Shown: positions 49,005 through 58,139, numbered from the stretch's first letter. The stretch: 64,000 bases of DNA from Gottschalkiaceae bacterium SANA (GCA_036323355.1 AP028876.1:434001-498000); one strand, 5' to 3'. The notes: a model not told the origin generated them from the letters alone. Made by a program: numbers and translations.

Positions 49005-49658
49005 ATGAAAAAGTGGATTGTTGCAGTATTGGTAGGTGGTTTGATCGCAGGTTCGGCAAGTATGGCTTTTGCTGATGAAACAGCTCCGATGGGTGAAAAA
49101 AAGTTTGATTTGGGGCGTGCAAATATTGAGCGGACAAATCGAGAGAAAGGAAAGCCGGGCCAAACAGCAGAGCGGTTAGAGCAACTTTTTAAAGACTACT
49201 TGCCGGGCGAATTGGGTGCTTTCGAGAGCAAGCTAGAAGATGGAAAAGAACTCAAAGAGGACATTAAGGAGCTGCGAGAAGAGTTGAGAGAGGTTCATGA
49301 GGAAGCTTTTGAAGCATCAAGGGTGGATGGCAAGGCATTGGCAAAAGAGTGGCGAGAAAAAGTGAAAAATGGCGAAGCGACTCGCGAAGAAGCGGGTCAA
49401 GCCATGAAAGAATGGCGCCAAGAGAACTTCGATGAGATCCTTGGAGTGGATAGCACCATGCGTGCATCATTGAATTCGATTCAAGAGCAGTTGAAAGCAA
49501 AACGAGAAGAGGGAAAAAAGATTCGTGAGGAATTGAAAGTAGCGATTACAGCGGCAGATGAAGATGCGATTGCCGAACTTTTGCAAGACATTTTGGATGA
49601 AATGGATACGAGAACCGACTTGCATGAGCAACGATATGAGTTGTTTTTAAGCTTATAG
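49005..49658 (+). CDS. Secreted helical protein of unknown function (Spy/CpxP-like by context)
   Basis: A 217-residue protein with a clear Sec signal peptide (WIVAVLVGGLIAGSASMAFA). The mature part is almost all charged helix with heptad-like spacing (EDGKELKEDIKELREELREV, LNSIQEQLKAKREEGKKIRE), so a coiled coil or helical hairpin is expected. No membrane segment follows. It stands immediately upstream of an OmpR-type regulator and kinase and shares an upstream 13-mer with them. Envelope-stress systems often carry such a helical exported chaperone or sensor modulator; no homology to Spy is claimed. AAAAGGAGGAAATAAC precedes the ATG. Confidence 0.7.
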   Translation: MKKWIVAVLVGGLIAGSASMAFADETAPMGEKKFDLGRANIERTNREKGKPGQTAERLEQLFKDYLPGELGAFESKLEDGKELKEDIKELREELREVHEEAFEASRVDGKALAKEWREKVKNGEATREEAGQAMKEWRQENFDEILGVDSTMRASLNSIQEQLKAKREEGKKIREELKVAITAADEDAIAELLQDILDEMDTRTDLHEQRYELFLSL

Positions 49659-49671
49659 GAGTTTGATGATC

Positions 49672-49701
49672 AATCACCGAAGGGTATCTTCGGTGATTTT
49701 T
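49672..49701 (+). terminator. Terminator after the secreted helical protein gene
   Basis: AATCACCGAAG and CTTCGGTGATT pair perfectly around GGTAT, then TTT. Confidence 0.85.
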
Positions 49702-49710
49702 CATGGAATT

Positions 49711-49723
49711 TCCACATCTGCTT
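49711..49723 (+). promoter_or_regulatory. Second copy of the shared 13-mer, before the response regulator
   Basis: TCCACATCTGCTT identical to 48918-48930, 48 bp before the regulator start codon. Autoregulation is inferred. Confidence 0.5.
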
Positions 49724-49770
49724 TAAAAGAATCAAACAATCCTATGGTAGACTTAAGATAGGAGGATTGT

Positions 49771-50424
49771 ATGAAACGAGTGTTTGTTGTTGATGATGAA
49801 CGAAATATACGGGAATTGATACGGTCTTATCTGGAGAAGGAAGGTTATGGGGTTGAGGTTTTCGCCAATGCTGCGGCAGCAGCAGATGCGTTCGCCTATC
49901 AAGAGCCAGACGCCATGATCTTGGATATTATGATGCCGGGAAAGATGGACGGCCTTGAGCTGTGTAAGCTGATCCGTCAGACGAGTGAGTTACCCATTGT
50001 CTTTGTATCTGCCAAGGATGAGGCAATTGATCGAATTTTGGGGTTGGAATTGGGTGCGTACGATTATTTATCCAAGCCATTTAGTCCCAGGGAACTTGTG
50101 GTACGGTTAAAAACTATCTTTAAGCGTATGGAATCATCCGCTGTGCCGAAGGGGAGGATTCTTTATGTGCAGGATCTTATGATTAACGAGGCGAAGCGGG
50201 AAGCAAAGGTGGGTGAAAGAATCTTGCCTTTAACGAATAACGAATACCTGTTGCTTCATTTTTTTGCCTTGCATCCAAACATCTCCTTTTCTCGCGAACA
50301 TTTGATTGAGCAGATTTGGCATTATGATCATTTGGGAGATACTCGAATGATTGATGATCTGATTAAACGCATTCGAAAAAAGATGAGGACAGCGGATGCC
50401 CAGGCAGAGATTGTTACGGTGTGA
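49771..50424 (+). CDS. OmpR-family response regulator with premature stop in the wing
   Basis: A 217-residue regulator. The receiver has VFVVDDERNIRELIRSYLEK, Asp52 in MILDIMMPG and SKPFSPREL; the winged helix has LTNNEYLLLHFFALHPNISF and DTRMIDDLIKRIRKKM. It ends at EIVTV-TGA. Family members continue VRGFGYR, and the frame after this TGA reads GFGYRMDGGHED before TAG at 50461, which would overlap the kinase ATG at 50453. Thus CGA (Arg) has probably mutated to TGA, removing the last strand of the wing. Activity may be reduced unless the stop is read through. AGATAGGAGGATTGT precedes the ATG. Confidence 0.9.
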   Translation: MKRVFVVDDERNIRELIRSYLEKEGYGVEVFANAAAAADAFAYQEPDAMILDIMMPGKMDGLELCKLIRQTSELPIVFVSAKDEAIDRILGLELGAYDYLSKPFSPRELVVRLKTIFKRMESSAVPKGRILYVQDLMINEAKREAKVGERILPLTNNEYLLLHFFALHPNISFSREHLIEQIWHYDHLGDTRMIDDLIKRIRKKMRTADAQAEIVTV

Positions 50425-50452
50425 GGATTCGGCTATCGAATGGATGGTGGAC

Positions 50453-51760
50453 ATGAAGATTAGTCAACGTATTTCATGGAGTTTTGTCTTGATTCTGCTG
50501 ATCTTCTTTTTATTGTCTTCCATTGCTTTTGGCATTATTGCACGACGTACTTACTATGCGGAGGCGCGCGTGGATTTGAAAAAAGAAGCAACTTATTTAC
50601 GGGAGAATGATGTGCTCCTCATGCGTATTTTGGCGGGAGAAAAACGGAAAATAAATCGAAATCCTGCGGAATTAACTTTATTGATAGATTCGAATTTGAT
50701 CTTGGTCAATGAAGAAAATCGAATGATATATAGTGAAAATGATAGCGAGGCGAAACAGTTGCTTTTAGATGTGCGAAATGGAGAGAAGCCTGGTGATATA
50801 ATTTTCGTGAAGCAGGAAATTGATCGCCCCAAATTTAAGGGCACAATGTATGTGTATTATCGAATTGAGGAATTGAATCAGGCGACAAAAATAAGTAGAA
50901 GAGCAGGTTTGTTTGGTTTTCTATTTGCCTTGCCATTTACCTTGTTATTGGCGGGCCTGCTACAACGACGAATCAGTCGTCCAGTGCATGATTTAAAAAG
51001 GCGGATGGTCGCATATTCCACTAAAAAGGGCATGACAAAGTCGGTAAAAAAAGCGGAGGATGAAATCGAGGTCTTGTCTTATGCTTTTGATGCGCTAAGG
51101 GAAACCATTGAAGAGAACGAACGCAATCGCGAAGTATTGTTTTCTAATATATCTCACGAATTAAAAACGCCTTTGATGACGATTCGAGGGTATGCAGAGG
51201 GAATTCAAGAGGGTGTGATTCTTCCAGAGGATGGATTGAAGACGATTATTGAAGAAACGGGTCGTTTGAATGAGTTTGCCTTGAAGGTGTTGACTTTATC
51301 CAAGTTGTCGACACAGCCAATCATACTCGAAAAAGTGAATATTGCAGAATTGCTGCAGGGAACTCAACAACGATATGCACCTGTTGCTGCTCAAAATGAG
51401 CTGTCGATCGAATACGAGAGGCTGGCAGACGAATGGGTGGAAATGGATGAAGAGCGATTTCGACAGGCGATTGGAAATTTACTATCGAATGCTTTTCGCT
51501 ATGCAAAAATGGGGATAGAGTTGGGTGTGTTGGTTGAAGAAAAACGAATTGGAATTTATGTGGAAGATGACGGGCCTGGTGTTGTTGAGTCACAGCTTCA
51601 GTCAATCTTTACTCGTTTTGAAAAAGGTGATCAGGGTCAAACCGGACTGGGTCTTGCCATTGTACAGCGTATTATGGAGCAACATGAAGGCGAAGTAGTT
51701 GCAGAAAATAGAGAATCTGGTTTTCGTGTGATTCTGTGGTTTCCGAAGAGTAAGTTATAA
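50453..51760 (+). CDS. Sensor histidine kinase (EnvZ/BaeS type)
   Basis: A 435-residue membrane kinase. Transmembrane segments at about residues 10-32 (SFVLILLIFFLLSSIAFGII) and 150-172 flank an extracytoplasmic region of about 115 residues. HAMP follows (ISRPVHDLKRRMVAYSTKKG), then the H box FSNISHELKTPLMTIRGYAE (His about 235), N box IGNLLSNAFRYAK, DDGPGVVE and GLGLAIVQRIMEQHEGEV. It would phosphorylate the adjacent regulator and sense an envelope signal, perhaps the secreted protein encoded upstream. The intended start overlaps the ancestral end of the regulator gene. Confidence 0.92.
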   Translation: MKISQRISWSFVLILLIFFLLSSIAFGIIARRTYYAEARVDLKKEATYLRENDVLLMRILAGEKRKINRNPAELTLLIDSNLILVNEENRMIYSENDSEAKQLLLDVRNGEKPGDIIFVKQEIDRPKFKGTMYVYYRIEELNQATKISRRAGLFGFLFALPFTLLLAGLLQRRISRPVHDLKRRMVAYSTKKGMTKSVKKAEDEIEVLSYAFDALRETIEENERNREVLFSNISHELKTPLMTIRGYAEGIQEGVILPEDGLKTIIEETGRLNEFALKVLTLSKLSTQPIILEKVNIAELLQGTQQRYAPVAAQNELSIEYERLADEWVEMDEERFRQAIGNLLSNAFRYAKMGIELGVLVEEKRIGIYVEDDGPGVVESQLQSIFTRFEKGDQGQTGLGLAIVQRIMEQHEGEVVAENRESGFRVILWFPKSKL

Positions 51761-51816
51761 AAACAAACCCGGAATCGATTGCTTAGTTAGCCAATCGATT
51801 CCGGGTTTGTTTTGTT
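51761..51816. terminator. Bidirectional terminator after the kinase gene
   Basis: AAACAAACCCGGAATCGATT and its complement form a long, perfect stem with A/T flanks, shared with the convergent small membrane gene. Confidence 0.9.
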
Positions 51817-51831
51817 TATTAATCGAAGTTC

Positions 51832-52044
51832 TTAGAAAATAGCAGCCAAGAAAGCAAAGAGCAGATAGAAGACTCCACCTACAATGATGATGGGAAGCAG
51901 TAGCCCCAATCCAATGGGTAGCAGCAGAAAGAGTAGAAAAAATCCTACTATGGCAATTCCTGCTCGCAACAGGCCGAAGCCTAAAGAAAACATTACTTTT
52001 AATACAACGAAAAATATGAAAGCACCGATTAATAATTCGAACAT
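51832..52044 (-). CDS. Small hydrophobic membrane protein
   Basis: A 70-residue protein that is nearly all hydrophobic, with two or three membrane segments (FIFFVVLKVMFSLGFGLL, AIVGFFLLFLLLPIGLGLLL, PIIIVGGVFYLLFAFLAAIF) and one or two basic residues. TAGGAGGAATATC precedes the ATG. Similar short proteins occur beside envelope-stress genes in Firmicutes, and it is convergent with a kinase that may sense the envelope; function unknown. Confidence 0.7.
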   Translation of the reverse strand: MFELLIGAFIFFVVLKVMFSLGFGLLRAGIAIVGFFLLFLLLPIGLGLLLPIIIVGGVFYLLFAFLAAIF

Positions 52045-52158
52045 GATATTCCTCCTAAAGTTTCGATTCGTTTGTTTCTATGAGTTTAGTATAGGGTAGA
52101 AATCTGAACTGGATATAAAAGAAAGATGAAATTTTGATGAAATTTACGGAACTAGAGA

Positions 52159-52191
52159 ACGTTTGCAATTTGATAATAAGTAAGATATAAT
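52159..52191 (+). promoter_or_regulatory. Promoter of lacI-deoC-cdd-pdp operon with operator candidate
   Basis: TTGCAA (52163-52168), 17-bp spacer, perfect TATAAT (52186-52191). AACGTTT (52158-52164) overlaps the -35 and recurs at 52291-52297, close to the ribosome site. CG-centred AACGTT is the core of many LacI-type operators. Confidence 0.7.
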
Positions 52192-52238
52192 TATGGAACC
52201 GGTCCCACAACACCGGTATTTCGAATTTTCATTACTCC

Positions 52239-52277
52239 TTCTAAGCCCCCGGGCACAAGGTGCCCGGAGGCCTAGAA
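52239..52277 (+). promoter_or_regulatory. Strong GC-rich hairpin in the 5' leader of the nucleoside operon
   Basis: TTCTA, GCC and CCGGGCAC pair with GTGCCCGG, GGC and TAGAA: 16 bp with two single mismatches and an AAG loop. There is no T run after it, so it is not a simple terminator. It lies about 45 nt downstream of the presumed start site and 30 nt before the start codon. Confidence 0.65.
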
Positions 52278-52306
52278 ACCTAGTGAAAAAACGTTTGGAG
52301 GATACA

Positions 52307-53323
52307 ATGCCATCTACTATTAAGGATATTGCTAAGGCTGCAAAAGTGTCTCGCTCCACGGTGTCGCGTGTCTTGAATGACTCGGGCTATGTGAAGGAAG
52401 AAACGCGTACGCGGGTATTGGCAGTAATCGAAGAACTGAATTATTCGCCTAGCGCAATTGCGCGAAGTTTATCTAATAAACGGTCGAACACCATTGGGGT
52501 GATTGTACCGGATATTAATAACCCTTTTTTTGCAGAAATGATCAAAGGAGTAACTCGTGTGGCGGATCAAGAGGGGTATCGGTTGTTATTAGTAGATTCA
52601 GACGAAGATAATGGTAAAGAACAACTTGCTTTGCAAGCATTTCAGGAGCAGAGAATCGAGGGGCTGTTGATTGTTGCCACTCCTGCAAAGGATAAAAAGA
52701 GTCTTGAACATTTGCGATGGATGCGGGCACACCACATTCCAATTGTATTACTTGATGGTCATGTTAAGTATGATGAGTTCGACGGTGTGTTTATTGATCA
52801 TTATCAAGGGGCGCATGATGCTACGATTGCATTGATTCAAGCCGGGCATAATCGAATCGGAATCTTGACCGGAAAATTATTATCAAGACCAGCGATGGAA
52901 CGCCTTCGAGGATTTCAAGATGCTACGGCGGAATGTAAATTGCTTTCATACGACGAAGACATTCTTTTCGGTGATTATGGTCATGAGAAGGCCTATCATT
53001 TAACCAAAGAAATGTTGATGCGTAAGAAACGCCCGTCGGCACTATTTGTGAGTAGCAATCAGATGGTGTTAGGGATGATGAGAGCCGTCAGTGAATTGGG
53101 TATGAAGATTCCCCAAGATCTAGCCTTTATTGGTTTTGATCAACTGGAAACCCTGAATTTGATCGGAATGAATTGTTCTACGGTGGATGCGCATACTGTG
53201 GAAGTGGGCGAGTTGTCAATGAAGCGGTTGATTCAGCGATTGGAAAATGAAAAACTTGAGACAGCACATACGGTTTTGCAACCCGATCTTTCGTTGAGAG
53301 GATCGGAAGCATACCTAAAATAG
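52307..53323 (+). CDS. LacI-family regulator of the deoxynucleoside operon
   Basis: A 338-residue repressor: STIKDIAKAAKVSRSTVSRV (HTH), hinge YSPSAIARSLSNKRSNTIGV, and a sugar-binding core with IVPDINNPFFAEMIKGV, GVFIDHYQGAHDATI and ALFVSSNQMVLGMM. GTTTGGAGGATACA precedes the ATG at 52307. It heads an operon with deoC, cdd and pdp, so it is probably a CytR/DeoR-like sensor of nucleosides or deoxyribose phosphate (inference). Confidence 0.92.
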   Translation: MPSTIKDIAKAAKVSRSTVSRVLNDSGYVKEETRTRVLAVIEELNYSPSAIARSLSNKRSNTIGVIVPDINNPFFAEMIKGVTRVADQEGYRLLLVDSDEDNGKEQLALQAFQEQRIEGLLIVATPAKDKKSLEHLRWMRAHHIPIVLLDGHVKYDEFDGVFIDHYQGAHDATIALIQAGHNRIGILTGKLLSRPAMERLRGFQDATAECKLLSYDEDILFGDYGHEKAYHLTKEMLMRKKRPSALFVSSNQMVLGMMRAVSELGMKIPQDLAFIGFDQLETLNLIGMNCSTVDAHTVEVGELSMKRLIQRLENEKLETAHTVLQPDLSLRGSEAYLK

Positions 53324-53354
53324 AGCGGAAACTAAATGAAAAAGGAGTAAAAAA

Positions 53355-54020
53355 ATGAAATTAAACAAAATGATTGATCACACAATTTTGAAGGCGAATG
53401 TAAGGCGAGCAGAGGTTGAACGTGTATGTAAGGAAGCGTTGGCGTATGATTTTGCATCGGTTTGTGTGAATACTTGCCATGTGGAATTTGTAGCCAAACA
53501 ATTGGCAAAAAGCGATGTAAAAACTTGTGTGGTTGTTGGTTTCCCATTGGGCGCAATGATTACAGAAGCGAAGGCCTATGAAGCTAAAATTGCTGTAGAG
53601 AAAGGCGCAGATGAAGTTGATATGGTTATTAATGTGGGTGCGTTGAAAGATGGTAGTCTTGAATTGGTTGAGGCTGATATTCATGCCGTTGTTCAAGCAG
53701 CAAAGCCTGCCTTGGTCAAAGTGATTATTGAAGCGTGCTTACTAACAGATGAAGAAAAGATTGAAGCCTGCCAAGCGGCTGTGAAGGCCGGTGCAGATTT
53801 CGTGAAGACATCCACAGGCTTTTCAACAGGTGGTGCGACTGCTGAAGATATTGCATTAATGAGAAAAACGGTTGGACCAGAATTAGGAGTTAAAGCATCC
53901 GGTGGGGTTCGAACCAAAGAAGATGTTGAGAAAATGATTGAAGCCGGTGCATCAAGAATTGGTGCCAGTGCCTCAATCGCAATTGTTGAAGGTAAAAAAA
54001 ACGAGTCAACAGGATACTAG
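53355..54020 (+). CDS. deoC: Deoxyribose-phosphate aldolase
   Basis: A 221-residue class I aldolase that splits 2-deoxyribose 5-phosphate into glyceraldehyde 3-phosphate and acetaldehyde. Landmarks are [58 protein letters not shown] (Schiff-base Lys region), [15 protein letters not shown] with the catalytic Lys, and [22 protein letters not shown] precedes the ATG. The acetaldehyde formed could feed an alcohol dehydrogenase or AOR. Confidence 0.96.
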   Translation: MKLNKMIDHTILKANVRRAEVERVCKEALAYDFASVCVNTCHVEFVAKQLAKSDVKTCVVVGFPLGAMITEAKAYEAKIAVEKGADEVDMVINVGALKDGSLELVEADIHAVVQAAKPALVKVIIEACLLTDEEKIEACQAAVKAGADFVKTSTGFSTGGATAEDIALMRKTVGPELGVKASGGVRTKEDVEKMIEAGASRIGASASIAIVEGKKNESTGY

Positions 54021-54029
54021 GAGGTTGAA

Positions 54030-54434
54030 ATGAACATTCAGGCATTGGCTAAGCAAGCTTTGGAAGCGCAAAAAATGTCATATTCACCATATTCAAAATT
54101 CCGTGTGGGTGCAGCCCTTTTGACAAAATCGGGGAAAGTTTTTACGGGCTGTAATATTGAGTCTGCTTCTTATACCCCTACGATTTGCGCGGAACGAGCA
54201 GCCATTGCTAAAGCGGTTTCTGAAGGAGAGCGTGAATTTGAGGCAATTGCAGTTACCGGCGATGGAGAGTGGACTTATCCTTGCGGGGTGTGCCGTCAAG
54301 TTATGCGGGAATTCGCACCGGATTTATTGGTGATTGTTGTAAAATCAGAAACCGAGTATCGAGAACATCGATTGTCTGAACTATTGCCTTATAGCTTTGG
54401 ACCAGAAGATTTAACAGAAGCGAAGGGGGAATAG
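54030..54434 (+). CDS. cdd: Cytidine deaminase
   Basis: A 134-residue homotetrameric-type enzyme. [40 protein letters not shown] and [16 protein letters not shown] contain the zinc ligands (one Cys in CAE, two in PCGVC) and the catalytic Glu. It converts cytidine or deoxycytidine to uridine or deoxyuridine, which the next enzyme cleaves. TAGGAGGTTGAA precedes the ATG, 10 bp after deoC. Confidence 0.96.
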   Translation: MNIQALAKQALEAQKMSYSPYSKFRVGAALLTKSGKVFTGCNIESASYTPTICAERAAIAKAVSEGEREFEAIAVTGDGEWTYPCGVCRQVMREFAPDLLVIVVKSETEYREHRLSELLPYSFGPEDLTEAKGE

Positions 54435-54438
54435 TATT

Positions 54439-55761
54439 ATGAGAATGTACGATATCATTATGAAGAAACGAAACGGCGGAGAGTTGACTAGAGAAGAGAT
54501 TAATTTCTTTATCGAAGGATATACCAAGGGTGAAATTCCTGATTATCAAGTATCGGCACTGATGATGGCGATTTACTTTAAAAAAATGAATACCCGGGAA
54601 ACCGCGGAATTGACCCAAGCCATGGTGGAGAGTGGAGAGATTATGGACTTGACGTCAATTCATGGAATCAAGGTTGACAAGCACAGCACGGGTGGTGTTG
54701 GCGATACGACGACCTTGATCGTGGGTCCCATTGTGGCGGCAGCAGGTGTGCCGGTTGCCAAGATGTCTGGCCGTGGCCTAGGGCATACGGGTGGAACGAT
54801 CGATAAACTGGAATCCTTTGCGGGCTTCCAGGTGGATATTCCCATCGAAAAGTTTATTGGTAATGTCAATGAGATTGGCATCGCTTTGGCGGGTCAAACA
54901 GCCAACCTGGCTCCGGCTGACAAGAAGTTGTACGCGCTCCGTGATGTGACGGCAACTGTTGATAATCTGTCCTTGATTGCAGGAAGCATAATGAGCAAGA
55001 AGATTGCTTCAGGTGCGGACGCCATTGTTTTGGATGTAAAAACCGGGAGCGGCGCCTTTATGAAAACAGAAGATGATTCTTTTGCTTTGGCACGGGCCAT
55101 GGTGGATATTGGAACCCATACAAAACGAAATACCATAGCCGTTGTTACCGACATGGATCAACCTTTGGGTTATGCCATCGGCAATGCATTGGAAGTCAAA
55201 GAAGCGATTGATGTGCTCAATGGCAAAGGACCGGAAGATTTACGGGAATTGTGTCTGACTTTGGCCAGCCAAATGTTGGTACTGGGTGAGAAAGCAGAAA
55301 CCGACCAGGATGCAAGGGTGATCCTGGAAGAAATTATCGAATCCGGCAAAGGCCTGCAAAAATTTGCGGATTTTGTAGAGGCGCAAGGTGGAGATCCGGA
55401 GTGGGTGAAAAATCCGAATCTTTTGCCGACAGCGATGAAAGAGATTCCTGTATTGGCAAGGCAATCCGGGGTTGTTGAAAGCATCGAAGCAGAAAGTGTG
55501 GGCATTGCAGCCCTGTTGTTGGGAGCGGGACGTGAAACGAAAGCATCAGAAATTGATTTGGCGGTCGGTATCCTACTTAAGAAAAAAATTGGCGATCCTA
55601 TTGAGGCGGGTCAAGCCCTGGCGGTACTTCATGTGAATGATGAAGCTAAAGTGGAGGAAGCGACTGCGAGACTGTTAAAAGCCTATGGAATTGCTGAATC
55701 GGCAGACGCGCCTAAATTGATTAAAGGGATTGTAAGATCCAATGAAACGATAAAATTGTAA
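54439..55761 (+). CDS. pdp: Pyrimidine-nucleoside phosphorylase
   Basis: A 440-residue enzyme cleaving uridine, thymidine and deoxyuridine with phosphate. [59 protein letters not shown] and [15 protein letters not shown] are characteristic. The product deoxyribose 1-phosphate needs a phosphopentomutase, not seen here, before DeoC. GGGGGAATAGTATT precedes the ATG. Hairpin terminator at 55781. Confidence 0.96.
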   Translation: MRMYDIIMKKRNGGELTREEINFFIEGYTKGEIPDYQVSALMMAIYFKKMNTRETAELTQAMVESGEIMDLTSIHGIKVDKHSTGGVGDTTTLIVGPIVAAAGVPVAKMSGRGLGHTGGTIDKLESFAGFQVDIPIEKFIGNVNEIGIALAGQTANLAPADKKLYALRDVTATVDNLSLIAGSIMSKKIASGADAIVLDVKTGSGAFMKTEDDSFALARAMVDIGTHTKRNTIAVVTDMDQPLGYAIGNALEVKEAIDVLNGKGPEDLRELCLTLASQMLVLGEKAETDQDARVILEEIIESGKGLQKFADFVEAQGGDPEWVKNPNLLPTAMKEIPVLARQSGVVESIEAESVGIAALLLGAGRETKASEIDLAVGILLKKKIGDPIEAGQALAVLHVNDEAKVEEATARLLKAYGIAESADAPKLIKGIVRSNETIKL

Positions 55762-55780
55762 AACAAAACCATGATATTTT

Positions 55781-55808
55781 AAGCGGGGAATAATCCCCGC
55801 TTTTTTTC
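55781..55808 (+). terminator. Terminator of the nucleoside operon
   Basis: AAGCGGGG/CCCCGCTT stem around AATAAT, then a T run. Confidence 0.9.
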
Positions 55809-55868
55809 TTTTTGTCAAGAAGACTTGTGGTACACTATAAGTGAAGATTGAAATAGAGGAGTATATAA

Positions 55869-56996
55869 ATGAAAATACAGAAAAAACTTTACAGATGGAT
55901 ACTCATTGCGGTAGCAACTTTAATTTTGTTTTACCGATATCCAATATTAGAAACAGGTCTAAAGGTTATTGGACTGTTATTAAATGCCGCATTTATTGCC
56001 TATTTATTGGATACACTGGTTAGAATTCCCATGCAAAAGTTAAAATGGGGACGGAAAACAAGTGTGTTGACGACACTGGTAGTATTGGTTTTGGTGGTTG
56101 TGCTAATTGTGACCTTTGTTGTACCTGGTTTATCTGAAAGCTTTCAAAGCTTGAGCGAGTTATTTGCAGGGAATAGGCTAGCTGAAATCAATGCGGAAGC
56201 ACGGGCGTGGATTGCCAAATTAGGGATCCCTTTGATTGATTCTGCCGTTTTGACCATTCAGGTTTCTTTCGAGAAACTGATGAGTTCAGCTGGATTTTTC
56301 TCGGGTGCATCTTTGAGCCAGGGATTTTCTACCTTATTGAATTTTACGTCAAGCGTAGCGACGCTGATGATTGCTTTGGTATTGGGTTTGTATATGCTTG
56401 CTGATAAAGAAGAGTTGCTGTCCACTTTTAGTCATTGGAGTGACGCTTTTATGGAGCCAGAACGAAAAGCATTTTGGACGAAAGCACTCAGAAAAGCAGA
56501 TGATTGCTTTGTTCAGTATTTTGTTGGAAAGCTATTGGCCTCCATGGTGATGGGCTTTCTGGTTGGGGTTACCTTGGCAATCTTTAAGGTTCCATATGCG
56601 GCAGTGATTGGCATGTTGGCCGGAGTTGGAAATATGATTCCTTATATTGGATCTTTACTAGCAGGATTATTAGCGATTGCCATTACGGTTTCGATTGGAA
56701 TTCGAGAGGTGGTTATTGTTGTAATTGCCATATTAGCGGCTCAACAGGTGGATGGATTGATATTAAGTCCCTTGATTTTAAGTGATCGAGTGGGTGTTCG
56801 GCCCGTATGGGTTTTAGCGGCGGTAACGGTAGGTGGTTACGTGGCAGGATTAATGGGAATCTTCCTAAGTGTTCCTGCAGCCGTATTCTTTAAATGGCTT
56901 ATGGATGAAGAGGCGGAGCGCAGACGTGCGTTGCGTCCAGGGTATGAAATGGAGGGTGAAGATGAAAATCATCAAGAGACAACTACTGAAGGATAA
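55869..56996 (+). CDS. AI-2E family (PerM/YtvI-like) transporter
   Basis: A 375-residue polytopic protein with about seven or eight membrane segments. IGLLLNAAFIAYLLDTLVRI, then a mid-chain soluble helix region, then GFLVGVTLAIFKVPYAAVIG, MLAGVGNMIPYIGSLLAGLL and LIGLSVPAA-like GIFLSVPAAVFFKWL mark the family. Members are called AI-2 exporters, but many move other ions or solutes. GAGGAGTATATAA precedes the ATG. The last 35 bp overlap the aminotransferase gene. Confidence 0.88.
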   Translation: MKIQKKLYRWILIAVATLILFYRYPILETGLKVIGLLLNAAFIAYLLDTLVRIPMQKLKWGRKTSVLTTLVVLVLVVVLIVTFVVPGLSESFQSLSELFAGNRLAEINAEARAWIAKLGIPLIDSAVLTIQVSFEKLMSSAGFFSGASLSQGFSTLLNFTSSVATLMIALVLGLYMLADKEELLSTFSHWSDAFMEPERKAFWTKALRKADDCFVQYFVGKLLASMVMGFLVGVTLAIFKVPYAAVIGMLAGVGNMIPYIGSLLAGLLAIAITVSIGIREVVIVVIAILAAQQVDGLILSPLILSDRVGVRPVWVLAAVTVGGYVAGLMGIFLSVPAAVFFKWLMDEEAERRRALRPGYEMEGEDENHQETTTEG

Positions 56997-58017
56997 GCCT
57001 GATTTTTCAAAGTTGGGTTTTGGCAAGATTTTTACCGATTACATGTTTGTCATGGATTATGAAGAGGGGAAAGGCTGGATTGATCCGCGGATTGAACCCT
57101 ATGGACCAATTACATTAGATCCTTCGGCGATGGTTCTTCACTATGGGCAAGAAACATTTGAAGGATTAAAAGCTTATAAGGCGGACAATGGCGATATTCG
57201 TATGTTCCGTGTAAAGGACAATTTAGCGCGGATGAACAGATCCAACGATCGAATGGGCATGCCGGCTATTGATGAAAATTACGTTTTTGATGCCATCAAA
57301 ACTTTGGTGGATTTGGAGCGAGACTGGGTTCCTAATTTACCGGAAACCTCTTTGTATGTACGTCCCTTTATGTTTGCAATCGATCCTTTCTTGGGGGTTC
57401 GGGCAGCAAAACAGTATAAGTTTATGGTCATTTTATCGCCCGTAGGAGCCTACTATCCAGAAGGAATGAATCCGACCAAGATCTTTGTGGAAGATGAATA
57501 CATACGTGCAGCTTTGGGTGGTGTTGGAGAAGCCAAAACCGGTGGAAATTATGCCGCTAGCATCAAGGCGTATGAAAAAGCGCATGAAGCGGGGTATTCT
57601 CAAATCTTGTGGCTTGATGGAATTGAGCGCAAGTATGTGGAAGAGGCTGGAACGAGCAACGCCTTCTTTAAGATCGATGGTCGTGTGATTACAGCTCCTT
57701 TAGAAGGTACCATCCTACCGGGGATTACACGGGACTCGGCCATTCGAATTATGCGGGAATGGGGATTTGAAGTGGATGAACGCCGACTGAGTATTGACGA
57801 GGTTTATGAAGCAGACCGCAAAGGTCTGCTAGAGGAAGTATTTGCAACTGGAACGGCAGCGGTTATTTCTCCTATTGGTTCCTTAACCTATAAGGGCGAT
57901 ACCGTTACCATTAATCAGATGAATATTGGTTCATTGACTAAGAAGTTGTATGATACCATAACAGGCATTCAATATGGTAACATTGAAGATCCATTTGAGT
58001 GGATTACTATATTTTAG
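56962..58017 (+). CDS. ilvE: Branched-chain amino acid aminotransferase
   Basis: A 351-residue fold-type IV PLP enzyme. FGKIFTDYMFVMDYEEGKGW, ALHYGQ-like MVLHYGQETFEGLKAYKADN, FRVKDNLARMNRSNDRMGMP, GGNYAASIKAYEKAHEAGYS (PLP Lys in IKAYEKA region), QILWLDGIERKYVEEAGTSN and TPLEGTILPGITRDS-like segments are diagnostic. It interconverts Leu, Ile and Val with their keto acids. GGAGGGTGAAG precedes the ATG at 56962, preferred over a longer frame. It overlaps the transporter gene, which may point to amino acid export or coupling, but this is weak. Confidence 0.95.
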   Translation: MKIIKRQLLKDKPDFSKLGFGKIFTDYMFVMDYEEGKGWIDPRIEPYGPITLDPSAMVLHYGQETFEGLKAYKADNGDIRMFRVKDNLARMNRSNDRMGMPAIDENYVFDAIKTLVDLERDWVPNLPETSLYVRPFMFAIDPFLGVRAAKQYKFMVILSPVGAYYPEGMNPTKIFVEDEYIRAALGGVGEAKTGGNYAASIKAYEKAHEAGYSQILWLDGIERKYVEEAGTSNAFFKIDGRVITAPLEGTILPGITRDSAIRIMREWGFEVDERRLSIDEVYEADRKGLLEEVFATGTAAVISPIGSLTYKGDTVTINQMNIGSLTKKLYDTITGIQYGNIEDPFEWITIF

Positions 58018-58027
58018 ATAAGAGTTT

Positions 58028-58066
58028 GACGCAGCGATGTAGAATTTGATCGCTGCGTTTTTTTTG
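58028..58066 (+). terminator. Terminator after ilvE
   Basis: GACGCAGCGAT and ATCGCTGCGTT pair, then T residues. Confidence 0.85.
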
Positions 58067-58106
58067 CTTGGCGTGAAAAGTCCTTTGGAAAATCGAATAG
58101 GTTTAG

Positions 58107-58139
58107 CAATCGACTGATTTGGAAATGAGATGTCGATTG
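58107..58139 (+). promoter_or_regulatory. Inverted repeat upstream of the lipoprotein gene
   Basis: CAATCGAC (58107-58114) and GTCGATTG (58132-58139) form a perfect 8-bp inverted repeat spaced by 17 bp, about 95 bp before the lipoprotein start. It may be an operator; no regulator can be assigned. Confidence 0.3.

Noticed and set aside
50422-50424. UGA in the response regulator as a second selenocysteine codon
   Set aside because: Family members have Arg or Trp here, not Cys, and no suitable hairpin follows. A CGA to TGA mutation explains it better.
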